Origin: Thermotogota bacterium ADurb.Bin062
GTDB lineage: Bacteria; Thermotogota; Thermotogae; MWEM01
Reading direction: 5' to 3'
DNA: 56,490 bases
NCBI GenBank assembly: GCA_002071085.1
Contig: MWEM01000014.1
Location: 1 to 56,490, forward strand
Made by a program: the position numbers and the translations under genes. The notes under the pieces are model-generated. The model saw only the letters and a program-made list of their open reading frames with translations, searched no databases and had not been told where the DNA came from. Every line of letters begins with the position of its first letter. The first letter of the stretch is position 1. Of this stretch, positions 1-7,440 are shown piece by piece.

Positions 1-338
1 GTCGATTGTAGTGGCCAACTTTTTTGAGAAAGTGGCTTTTATCGCCGTTTGTAGCACTTTTAGTCGAAAGTTGGGCTGGGAACTCCAACTTTTATGTTGG
101 CAGGTTTTTTTCTTTTTCCAGGAGAGCCCTGTCCCTTACCAGTTTTTCTTCTGTGCGCTCTGAGCCCCCTTTGCGAATCCTGTTTTTTTAAAACATGCCA
201 GGCTAAAGTCCGCCGCTCTGGCGGCGCCCCGAAGGCGTTCCCAGGCGTTCCCTGGCGTTCTCAAGAATCTTTTCTCTGTGCCATCTGTGTCCTCTGTACG
301 AACCTTGATTTTTGATCTTTGCAACGAACGAAAACCGG
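1..338. other. Intergenic DNA with degenerate dispersed-repeat remnants
   Basis: No credible gene is seen. The stretch holds a CCAAC...GTTGG inverted repeat at 85-100, a run of GGCGTTCCC-like units at about 234-262, and a CTCTGTG-type low-complexity run at 269-301. All three are parts of the composite repeat seen elsewhere in the window. Short open frames here encode Cys/Leu/Arg-rich low-complexity peptides with no ribosome binding site. Confidence 0.6.
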
Positions 339-672
339 GTATCGCGCCGTCGCGAAAAGAAGGGACGCTTACGCCGCGATGCCCTCACGTAAAAGTGTAT
401 CGCGCCGTCGCGAAAAGAAGGGGCGCTTACGCCGCGAGGCCCTCACGTAAAAGTGTATCGCGCCGTCGCAAAAAGAAGGGGCGCTTACGCCGCGATGCCC
501 TCACGTAAAAGGGTATCGCGCCGTCGCGAAAAGAAGGGACGCTTACGCCGCGATGCCCTCACGTAAAAGCGTATCGCGCCGTCGCGAAAAGAAAAGGCGC
601 TTACGACGCGATGCCCTCACGTAAAAGTGTATCGCGCCGTCGCGAAAAGAAAAGGCGCTTACGACGCGATGA
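339..672. repeat. 58-bp tandem repeat array, six units
   Basis: Units begin at 339, 397, 455, 513, 571 and 629, each with the same GTATCGCGCCGTCGCG start, so the period is exactly 58 bp. The first five units run on through a GCCCTCACGTAAAAG end. The last unit ends instead in GATGACTT. Within each unit TCGCGCCGT and ACGCCGCGA form an imperfect inverted repeat around an AAAAGAAG core. There are no unique spacers, so this is not a CRISPR array. A single dispersed copy lies at 32759-32803. Confidence 0.9.
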
Positions 673-763
673 CTTTATGGTTCATCAAAGACTTTTCGAC
701 CGATTTCCCCAAGGGCAGCCACTATAAAAAGACGCGAGGTTGTGGAATTTGCACCCGCTTTTC

Positions 764-772
764 TGATAGAAT
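764..772 (+). promoter_or_regulatory. Putative extended -10 promoter of arcC
   Basis: TGATAGAAT has the TGn extension followed by a near-consensus -10 hexamer, about 65 bp before the arcC start. No well-spaced -35 box is seen. The same TGATAnAAT pattern recurs before fdhA and the GHL10/division operon, which supports it as a housekeeping promoter style of this organism. Confidence 0.5.
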
Positions 773-835
773 AGAGGGCTGGTAAGTCGAGAGAAGGGTT
801 TTAAAACCTTTTTCTAACCATACGGGAGGAAGAGC

Positions 836-1780
836 ATGCCAAAGACGCTGGCTGTGGTAGCCATAGGCGGAAATGCAGTCAATAAGCCGAAAGAAAGCGC
901 GACTGCGGAAAATATGTTCCGCAACCTTTCTGTTACGGCCGAGTATTTAATGCAGATGTTGAAAGACGAGTACGAGTTGGTCATTACCCACGGAAACGGC
1001 CCGCAGGTCGGAAATATCCTCATTCAACAGGAAGCGGGAAAGGAGAAGATCCCTCCCTTCACGATCGACCTTAACGACGCGCAGACCCAAGGGAGTTTAG
1101 GATACGCGATCGCGTTGACGTTGCGCAACGCCTTGCTGCAGGCCAATCATCCTAGAGAGATCTGTTCTGTCATCACCCAAATCGTCGTCGATCCGAAGGA
1201 CCCGGCATTCCAAAATCCGACGAAACCGATCGGCCCTTTCTATTCTGAAGAAGAAGGGAAGCGCATACAAGAGGAAAAGGGGTGGGTCTTCGTAGAGGAC
1301 ACGGGCAGAGGTTGGAGGCGCGTCGTCCCATCCCCTATCCCTTTGGATATCATCGAAAAGAAAGCGATCAAGCAACTGGTCAAAGCGGGGATCATCACCA
1401 TCGCGGCGGGCGGCGGAGGTATTCCGGTGAATCGCTTGCCCGACGGCTCATTACAAGGGGTGGAAGCCGTTATCGATAAGGACCGGGCCTCCGCCTTGCT
1501 CGCCTTAGAGCTCAACGCAGATATGTTCATCATCCTCACGGGCGTCGAAAAGGTCTATTCGGACTATGGCAAGCCCACGCAGAAAGCCTTCGATACCCTC
1601 ACGGTGGAGGAGGCGAACCGCTACCTTCACGGGGGCCAATTCCCGAAAGGCAGTATGGGACCGAAGATCGAAGCGGCGATAGCCTATGTGTCCAAGACGG
1701 GGAAAAGGTGTTTGATCACCGCGATGGAAACGTTAGGCGACGCGCTGAAAGGAAAAACCGGCACGTGGATCGTTAATTGA
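836..1780 (+). CDS. arcC: Carbamate kinase
   Basis: Predicted to transfer phosphate between carbamoyl phosphate and ADP, giving ATP, NH3 and CO2 in catabolism. The 314-residue length is normal. Amino acid kinase-fold motifs are clear: VAIGGNA near residue 8, THGNGPQVG near 51, AAGGGGIPV near 190, VIDKDRASALLA near 212, LTGVEKVY near 234 and GSMGPKIEAAI near 270. The ATG follows GGGAGGAAGAGC, a good ribosome binding site. No arginine deiminase or ornithine carbamoyltransferase gene adjoins it, so the source of carbamoyl phosphate cannot be told from this window. Confidence 0.96.
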   Translation: MPKTLAVVAIGGNAVNKPKESATAENMFRNLSVTAEYLMQMLKDEYELVITHGNGPQVGNILIQQEAGKEKIPPFTIDLNDAQTQGSLGYAIALTLRNALLQANHPREICSVITQIVVDPKDPAFQNPTKPIGPFYSEEEGKRIQEEKGWVFVEDTGRGWRRVVPSPIPLDIIEKKAIKQLVKAGIITIAAGGGGIPVNRLPDGSLQGVEAVIDKDRASALLALELNADMFIILTGVEKVYSDYGKPTQKAFDTLTVEEANRYLHGGQFPKGSMGPKIEAAIAYVSKTGKRCLITAMETLGDALKGKTGTWIVN

Positions 1781-1917
1781 CGGATCCGCGCGTGACCGGG
1801 AAGGGCAAGCCGCCGTTCGCTTCAAGTTCGTTGTAAGAGTGATTCTTCGGTCGATATAGGCGGAGCCAGTCGGAAAACGAGAGCTTGAAGCCTTAGATCG
1901 GAGTTGGGGGAAGCGAA

Positions 1918-3135
1918 ATGCTAAAACTATTTTTAGATCCAAAAATGTACCCGTATTTCGAACGGTACCTTCAGCGTTACCGTAACCGCGTCTTCTTTTC
2001 CGACAGAGACCTCCCAGACCCCAAAGCAGAGGCGTGGGAGGTCGGCGTTTTCTCAAAAGATTATTTCCCAGGCGCACTCGATTTACAGGTATTACAAGCG
2101 CGCTTTCCCTTTTGCTCTCTCTTTTTTTTACCTCACACCGTCGTCTCAACGGACCTGTCTCATGAAAAGATATACCTTTACGATGATGAGAGTATCTTGG
2201 CCCACAACGTCTCTCTACTCCTGGAACGCATCCTCCTCATACGGGAGCTGAAAGAGAGCCTATCGCGTAATGACTTTTTGACACACCCTTTCACACAGGG
2301 CCCGGCCTATCGCGAGTTCATCCAGTCGCTCCAATCCCTGCGGTGGTCCCCTTTACACCTTCTGATTTTGGGAGAAGCCGGGATCGACAAACTCTCCCTC
2401 GTCCAATATCTCTACCCCGGCCTATGCGTCGACAGATTCGATTTTTCCGCGATAGAGGACCCTCTGTTTCCATTCTATATGCTTGGCGACCAATTTTCGG
2501 AGGGCTTTTTGAGAAAACCCCATCAATGCGTCTTCTTCGACAATATCCAAGACCTATCCGAAGCGCATCAGCTGTTCCTGTACTCGATAGCGACCCAACG
2601 GCGCTATGAGCTCGACGACCACTCCGGTTTATGCGATTACCCCATCCTCTTGGGGGCGATAGAGGATAGGGGGGACATCCGCCGGGTCAAAGAACTCTTC
2701 GAAACGGTGACGATTCCGCCTATACGGCAGCGGAAGGCCGATTTGGCCTATTTGATCACGCTAATCTTGAACGACCTCGCCGCGAAGTACAGAAAGGAGG
2801 TTCCGCCCGTCAGTATCGAGCTCCTCCTGCTCTGCCAAGAATACCCGTGGCCGGAGAACGAAGCTCAGGTCGTCCGATTTTGCGAGCTCTATCTCCTGGA
2901 GGGCGTTGAACGAGCGACCGCCTTTTTAATGGCGGGATTGGACGCGATAGACACCGTCGACAAGCTCCCGAAACTTAGCGCGCTGATGGTGTCTATGAAA
3001 GATTGGGTGGAAACCACGTTGATCAAAAAGGCGATGGCTCTGACGAACGGAAACCGCAAACAAGCCGCCCCGCTCTTGGGAATCACCTACAAATCCTTGT
3101 GTAAAAAGCTGAACGCGCCGGATCTGAAGGATTGA
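1918..3135 (+). CDS. Degenerate NtrC-like AAA+ regulator with Fis-type HTH
   Basis: This 405-residue protein has the outline of a sigma-54 activator but lacks its working parts. After an unassigned N-terminal region (1-115) comes an AAA+-like segment. The Walker A position reads GEAGIDKLS (152-160), with the third glycine replaced by Asp. The Walker B position reads CVFFDN (204-209), with Asn in place of the catalytic Glu. No GAFTGA loop is seen before it. PIRQRKADLAYLI (about 268-280) matches the family segment PLRERKEDI. The C-terminus (about 373-400) is a Fis-like helix-turn-helix around GNRKQAAPLLGI. I infer a DNA-binding protein that neither hydrolyses ATP nor contacts sigma-54. Its regulon is unknown. 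The acylphosphatase gene follows directly. Confidence 0.75.
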   Translation: MLKLFLDPKMYPYFERYLQRYRNRVFFSDRDLPDPKAEAWEVGVFSKDYFPGALDLQVLQARFPFCSLFFLPHTVVSTDLSHEKIYLYDDESILAHNVSLLLERILLIRELKESLSRNDFLTHPFTQGPAYREFIQSLQSLRWSPLHLLILGEAGIDKLSLVQYLYPGLCVDRFDFSAIEDPLFPFYMLGDQFSEGFLRKPHQCVFFDNIQDLSEAHQLFLYSIATQRRYELDDHSGLCDYPILLGAIEDRGDIRRVKELFETVTIPPIRQRKADLAYLITLILNDLAAKYRKEVPPVSIELLLLCQEYPWPENEAQVVRFCELYLLEGVERATAFLMAGLDAIDTVDKLPKLSALMVSMKDWVETTLIKKAMALTNGNRKQAAPLLGITYKSLCKKLNAPDLKD

Positions 3136-3143
3136 TCGGCGCG

Positions 3144-3416
3144 ATGCTCACTTACCGATACTTAATCAAGGGCGTCGTTCAAGGGGTCGGATACCGTCAT
3201 TTCGTCGTGAAAATGGCGAACCAGCTGGGCATCAAGGGAACTGTCCGTAACCTGTCCACCGGCGAAGTAGAGGTTTACGCGAGCCTCTCCGAGGAGAGGG
3301 TGAGAATATTCGAAAACCTCCTCCAAGAGGGCCCGTTTTTGTCCCGGGTAGAAGAGGTCTTACGGGAGAGCGCGGAAGGGGTCGGCCCTTTCGAGGGCTT
3401 CTCAGTCCTCTTCTAA
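3144..3416 (+). CDS. acyP: Acylphosphatase
   Basis: Small cytosolic hydrolase of acyl phosphates, 90 residues. The family signature GVVQGVGYRHF carries the phosphate-binding Arg, and VRNLSTGEVEV carries the catalytic Asn. I chose the ATG at 3144. A TTG at 3132, overlapping the stop of the preceding gene, is in frame but would have its AAGGA directly adjacent. The gene sits 8 bp after the degenerate regulator, so the two are probably co-transcribed. Confidence 0.93.
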   Translation: MLTYRYLIKGVVQGVGYRHFVVKMANQLGIKGTVRNLSTGEVEVYASLSEERVRIFENLLQEGPFLSRVEEVLRESAEGVGPFEGFSVLF

Positions 3417-3424
3417 AGGCGAGA

Positions 3425-3476
3425 CCCAATTCCGACTGCCCTTAACCCTCTGCGTCTTAGGGCCGATGGGATTGGG
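3425..3476. terminator. Hairpin between convergent genes
   Basis: CCCAAT (3425-3430) pairs with ATTGGG (3471-3476). Inside, GCCCTTAA (3438-3445) nearly pairs with TTAGGGC (3457-3463), which includes the stop codon of the minus-strand gene. It lies where acyP and the thioredoxin-like gene converge and could act in both directions. There is no long T-tract, so termination activity is uncertain. Confidence 0.4.
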
Positions 3477-4125
3477 CGACTCCCACAACCTCTCGATCGG
3501 CTATCTTCTGGACGAATACAACGGAGAAGAGCTTGTCCTTCCGCCACGAGGGCTTCAGCGGAATTTGCACGTGCTCTTTCTTTGCATTTTCCAATAACTT
3601 TACTGTGGTCGTTTGCGCAACGCGGACAACATTGCGAAGAAGCGAACGCCCGTCCGACACCTGGTCTTCTATGAGGAGAACGACGATTTGAGCGTTTTCA
3701 AGGGGTGTTTCGGGGCTAAGAGTATATTCAACAAGCCCATCCTTGTAGGTCAGCGAAATGTCGACCGGATTAGAAACGCTCGCGGCTTTCCTATCTGTGA
3801 CGAGCTTTTGGAATTGCATATAAAAAGCGGCGGAACCTCCGACCTTTCTTTCCACACCATCCAGAATGAACATCGGAATTCCCTCATTCCTATACCAGTT
3901 GATTCGGTTGTTCGTCCAATTGAAATCGAAACCGTCATTTTGCACATGATAATGTACTAAGATCACAGACGGGTCAGCATCGTACATCTCATTGACGATC
4001 GGATCGAAAGTCCTGCACGGACCGCACCAAGTCGCCGTAAAAGATTCGATCAGTACGTTCTTCGCGGTTGCGGCGAAGGAGAGAGACACGATCAAGAGTA
4101 TGGAGATAATCCAAGCTTTTTTCAT
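3457..4125 (-). CDS. Secreted thioredoxin-fold protein
   Basis: The 222-residue protein begins with a signal peptide or anchor (MKKAWIISILLIVSLSFA). A thioredoxin-type active site, ATWCGPC, follows at Cys34/Cys37, and a longer C-terminal beta-rich region comes after the thioredoxin fold. The ATG at 4125 has AAGGAGG seven bases upstream. An upstream in-frame start at 4170 would bury the signal peptide and is rejected. It is the last gene of a run with a membrane polyferredoxin and a DsbD-like protein, so a role as an extracytoplasmic disulfide reductant is likely but inferred. Architecture resembles Omp28-like lipoproteins, but no lipobox is seen. Confidence 0.8.
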   Translation of the reverse strand: MKKAWIISILLIVSLSFAATAKNVLIESFTATWCGPCRTFDPIVNEMYDADPSVILVHYHVQNDGFDFNWTNNRINWYRNEGIPMFILDGVERKVGGSAAFYMQFQKLVTDRKAASVSNPVDISLTYKDGLVEYTLSPETPLENAQIVVLLIEDQVSDGRSLLRNVVRVAQTTTVKLLENAKKEHVQIPLKPSWRKDKLFSVVFVQKIADREVVGVAQSHRP

Positions 4126-4233
4126 AGAACCTCCTTGCGGTTTATTGATGATATCGGACGGCGAATTCACCTTTCATATCGCCTTTTCTAGCGTCTCCTC
4201 ACAAGGTTGGAGGCGTATGAGGATCAGCTCTGA

Positions 4234-5034
4234 CTATAGACGTTTTTTTATAGGTTTGGATTTTTCTTTCAGTCGATAGGAAACACCCAAAGCAGAACAA
4301 ACCGTACACTCGCCGCATTTGATGCAGTCCGTTCCGTTTACCTGAAGCGGAACGTCCAGCCCTTGCGGACACGCTTCGGAGCAGCGGTCGCACCCGACGC
4401 AAAGATTCACATTGTAATCTATTTGGAGGGGAGTCACACGATTGAACAAGCCGAGTATCGCCCCGACCGGACACAAGAACCGGCACCAGAACCGGCTCAT
4501 CCACAAGGTGAAGCCTACGACCACGAGAAAGACGACAATATGGAGGATCGACGCGGGATTAAACGTGGCGATGCCGATCAAGATATTCGGCAGCGTGCCT
4601 TCGAGAGTACCTGCCGGACAGATCTTGCAAAATAGTGGGTCTTTGAAAGTATAGGCCAAAGCCAAGGCAACGGCCAAGACGACGTACTTGACCCAGGGGA
4701 GTGAGCCGGGTCTTTTCACCCGACCGATGACGTCTTGAAATGTGCCAAACGGACAGAACCACCCGCACCACCCACGGCCGGCCAGCAGCCCGACGAGGGA
4801 CAGGGAAGCGACGGGGAAGAAAGGGATGTACCGAAAAACTAAAAAGTTCTGGAGCGTCCCCATCGGACAGGCCGTGCATCCCCAAGGAAAGGCGTAACAG
4901 TTCAGCCCGGGAAAGACAAAAAAGGACATCGGGCATCGGAAGACGAGACCGCCAAACATCAACAACTGACCGGCGCTTTTCGTGAGCGTCTTCCAAAAGG
5001 CGCGTTTTTGTTTTCTGGATAAGGCTTTCTTCAT
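4234..5034 (-). CDS. Membrane polyferredoxin of the NapH/YccM type
   Basis: Integral membrane Fe-S protein of 266 residues with about four or five hydrophobic segments. Cysteine motifs typical of NapH/NosR-type proteins flank the membrane segments: CTACP (C53/C56), CGWFCP (C90/C94), CKICP (C136/C139) and CRFLCP (C184/C188). Two ferredoxin-like clusters end the protein: C212-x2-C215-x2-C218-x3-C222 and C237-x2-C240-x2-C243-x2-C246. The last motif has CSA where CP is usual. Its ATG overlaps the stop of the DsbD-like gene by 4 bp, so the two are translationally coupled. I infer electron transfer across the membrane towards envelope thioredoxins. Quinol oxidation is a less specific alternative. 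Confidence 0.8.
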   Translation of the reverse strand: MKKALSRKQKRAFWKTLTKSAGQLLMFGGLVFRCPMSFFVFPGLNCYAFPWGCTACPMGTLQNFLVFRYIPFFPVASLSLVGLLAGRGWCGWFCPFGTFQDVIGRVKRPGSLPWVKYVVLAVALALAYTFKDPLFCKICPAGTLEGTLPNILIGIATFNPASILHIVVFLVVVGFTLWMSRFWCRFLCPVGAILGLFNRVTPLQIDYNVNLCVGCDRCSEACPQGLDVPLQVNGTDCIKCGECTVCSALGVSYRLKEKSKPIKKRL

Positions 5035-5951
5035 TTGACCTCCCTCAAGCTCTTCAAGAATCGTTCAGGGAAACGCTCGGCGCCGGTGATACGCGCTTTT
5101 CCGTTGACGATTGTGGTCGGAACCACCATCGTGTTCCCCGAATACACACCCTTCTCCTCGGCCAGCCCCGGCTGTTTTTGCGCGTCGATGATGACGAGCT
5201 CCAAGTTATCACAGTACATCGCCAACTCTTCCAAGAAATCGATCACAACGGGACAGGAGAGACACCAATCCGTATGGAAAACTTCAACCCGTGCGTACGG
5301 GATTTTTAAAACTTCCTCGATATAGGCGGCCGTGATCTCGAATGAGTCGGGGACGACTTCCAGGCCGACACAGGAGATGCAGAGGGTCGATGCGATCGAA
5401 CGCACGGTTTCGTGTTGATACAGACGTATGCCGACCCACCCGGTCAGGGCGATGAGGATGACGACGAAAACGAAGGCTTTTTTCGTGCGTGGCCAGAGCC
5501 AGACACATAGGAGAGCAATCGCGGCGAAGTACGCGGCCTCACCGAGTACGCGCACCCATTTTGGGAAGCGCTCGGGGCGAATCACGATCTCCTCTTCCCG
5601 ATATTGACAAACGTCGCCTTCGCAGAAGGTGTACCTGACCTTCACGTCAATACGCTCGGCTGTCCGTTCGACGCCCACCCGTTCGACGTAGGTCTGACCG
5701 CCTTCCACCTTCTCGATCTCCACGCGCGTCTCGAGACCGGGCAACAGAAGGGAAAGGTTCTCGTAATAAACGAGAGGAGAAGAATTCCGGATTTTCAGCA
5801 CTAAAAATAACCCGTCGGTGCGTTCGTACTCCGCCTCGAACGAAAGGGCAGCGAAAAGGGAGCATGAAAGCGCGAGGATAGCGAGAACCCATAACCTGCG
5901 CCTGAATTCTCGACTCACGACGTTTGAACGCATCGCATCTTGTGTTTTCAT
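5031..5951 (-). CDS. DsbD-like protein with short membrane core
   Basis: 306 residues. An N-terminal hydrophobic segment (20-37) leads to a beta-rich domain containing FCEGDVC (C110, C115), much like the CxxxxxC loop of the N-terminal domain of DsbD. Two membrane helices follow (about 136-153 and 159-178), joined by a basic PRTKK turn that should be cytoplasmic. The C-terminal domain is a thioredoxin fold with HTDWCLSC (C230, C233) and a cis-proline candidate in VVPTT. A third pair, CISC (C191, C194), precedes it. The eight-helix electron-carrying core of DsbD is absent. The adjacent polyferredoxin may replace it. ATG follows AAAGGAG and overlaps the rodA stop. Confidence 0.75.
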   Translation of the reverse strand: MKTQDAMRSNVVSREFRRRLWVLAILALSCSLFAALSFEAEYERTDGLFLVLKIRNSSPLVYYENLSLLLPGLETRVEIEKVEGGQTYVERVGVERTAERIDVKVRYTFCEGDVCQYREEEIVIRPERFPKWVRVLGEAAYFAAIALLCVWLWPRTKKAFVFVVILIALTGWVGIRLYQHETVRSIASTLCISCVGLEVVPDSFEITAAYIEEVLKIPYARVEVFHTDWCLSCPVVIDFLEELAMYCDNLELVIIDAQKQPGLAEEKGVYSGNTMVVPTTIVNGKARITGAERFPERFLKSLREVK

Positions 5952-7072
5952 CGCGTTTCTCCTTTATTCCAGGCATAGAGCGTCAGCCCGATTAAAATCG
6001 AGTTCGCCAACATCGAGCTGCCGCCATAGGTGAAAAACGGGAGGGGGACCCCGGTCACGGGCGCGAGGCCCAAGACCATCGCCACATTAAAAAAGGTTTG
6101 GAAAAAGAAGATCGAAAAGACGCCGAGCAAGCAATTCCGTGCGAAACCCACTTTGCGCCGCGCCTCCAATAGAATCGCCAGCAGGAGAATCACCCAGATT
6201 CCGATGAAGAAACAGAGCCCTAAAAAACCGCGCTCCTCCGCGAAAACTGCCAAGACGAAGTCGGTGTGATCGGCTGGGATATATCCGTAGATGTTCCCCG
6301 GCCCCTGCATGAATCCTTTTCCGTGCAGGCCTCCCGAACCGACCATCGTGATCGACTGTTGCGTGTGGTAATAGGTGTCGGGGGCTTTCTCCGGATACAA
6401 GAAGGCGATAATCCGCGCTTTCTGATAATCGCGAAGACCGAAAAACCACAGAAAAGCGCCTAAGAGGCCTCCCGCTAGAACCAGCCGGAAAAGCCGACCC
6501 CGATCTTCCTCGTTCATCCAGTATAAAACGAAAAGCAGAAAGAGGAAGATGAACACGGTACCGAAATCCGGTTCCAAAAAGATCAGGAAGGCGGTCCCTA
6601 GGGTGATGCCCACGGGGATCGCCATAAAAAAGAACCCGGGTCGCAACCTGTCGAAAAGCGCGGATAGAACGATCACCATCAACGGTTTGGAGAGTTCGGA
6701 GGGTTGGATACTCCCTAAAGGAGTTTCAAACCAGCGAGAGGATGAGTTGATCTCCTCTCCATAACGCAGGACGGCGGCGAGACTCGCGAAGATGATGACT
6801 AAATAGAGGGGCCAAAACCGTTCCAAGCGAAGCTTGGAAAAGAGAAAAAAGGTGATGAAAGCCGCCGCGAAACCGATGAGGCTCCAATTCACCTGATGCG
6901 CGGGCAGCTGCATAAATTTCGAGTTGAAGGTGGCGCTGACCAGGTTTTGGTTGCCCATCACCGTCAACCCGGCCGCTAGAGCGATGACGACGAGCGGAAA
7001 ACCGTAGCGTTTGGAGGAAAAGAAAAGGCGGCTTTCGCCACCTATCCGATCCGTCAAACCCAAAGACCTCAT
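5948..7072 (-). CDS. rodA: RodA/FtsW-family peptidoglycan glycosyltransferase
   Basis: Polytopic SEDS protein of 374 residues that polymerises lipid II with a class B PBP. Motifs include SSSRWFETPLGSIQPSELSK, EPDFGT, PADHTDFVLAVFAEERG and GLAPVTGVPLPFFTYGGSS, matching RodA more than FtsW. Its start overlaps the stop of rplQ (ATGA) and its stop overlaps the DsbD-like gene, so it is an integral part of the ribosomal alpha-operon transcript. That placement is unusual and would couple wall growth to ribosome synthesis. Confidence 0.93.
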   Translation of the reverse strand: MRSLGLTDRIGGESRLFFSSKRYGFPLVVIALAAGLTVMGNQNLVSATFNSKFMQLPAHQVNWSLIGFAAAFITFFLFSKLRLERFWPLYLVIIFASLAAVLRYGEEINSSSRWFETPLGSIQPSELSKPLMVIVLSALFDRLRPGFFFMAIPVGITLGTAFLIFLEPDFGTVFIFLFLLFVLYWMNEEDRGRLFRLVLAGGLLGAFLWFFGLRDYQKARIIAFLYPEKAPDTYYHTQQSITMVGSGGLHGKGFMQGPGNIYGYIPADHTDFVLAVFAEERGFLGLCFFIGIWVILLLAILLEARRKVGFARNCLLGVFSIFFFQTFFNVAMVLGLAPVTGVPLPFFTYGGSSMLANSILIGLTLYAWNKGETR

Positions 7073-7425
7073 TCCTTAACGAGCTGTAGAATGGCCATTT
7101 CGGCCGCGTCCCCGCGTCTTTGACCCAGCTTCAATATCCGTGTGTACCCCCCCGGGCGATACATATACAGTTTGGAAATCTCATCGACGACTTTGTTGCA
7201 GAGTTTCGTATCCTGGAGGAATGTGTACAGGTGTCTTCTGGCGGCCACCGTGCCGCTTTTTCCTTTCGTGATAGCCTTTTCAACGTAGGGCCTGACGGCC
7301 TTCGCCTTCGGAAGGGTCGTCATAATGCTGCCGTGTTCGAAGAGGTCTTTCATCAGGTTATGGATAAGGGCTTTTCGATGATCGCTGGCCCTACTTAACG
7401 CATTTATTTTATTTCTGTGCCGCAT
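7069..7425 (-). CDS. rplQ: 50S ribosomal protein L17
   Basis: 118 residues, the usual bacterial length. It opens with MRHRNKINALSR and contains the family segments HRKALIHNLMKDLFEHG and GYTRILKLGQRRGDAAEMA. It binds 23S rRNA near the exit tunnel. It is the last ribosomal gene of the cluster, 15 bp after rpoA, with AAAGGAG before the ATG. Confidence 0.97.
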   Translation of the reverse strand: MRHRNKINALSRASDHRKALIHNLMKDLFEHGSIMTTLPKAKAVRPYVEKAITKGKSGTVAARRHLYTFLQDTKLCNKVVDEISKLYMYRPGGYTRILKLGQRRGDAAEMAILQLVKE

Positions 7426-7440
7426 AAGGTTCGCTCCTTT

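Noticed and set aside
278..508. 76-residue Arg-rich open frame over the tandem array
   Set aside because: It only translates the 58-bp repeat and flanking low-complexity DNA, has no ribosome binding site, and would shift frame between units since 58 is not a multiple of three.
339..672. Possible CRISPR array
   Set aside because: Repeats abut at exact 58-bp period with no unique spacers, and no cas genes are present.
797..808. GGTTTTAAAACC palindrome before arcC as an operator or terminator
   Set aside because: It is short and AT-rich, close to what chance allows, and no matching site is seen elsewhere.
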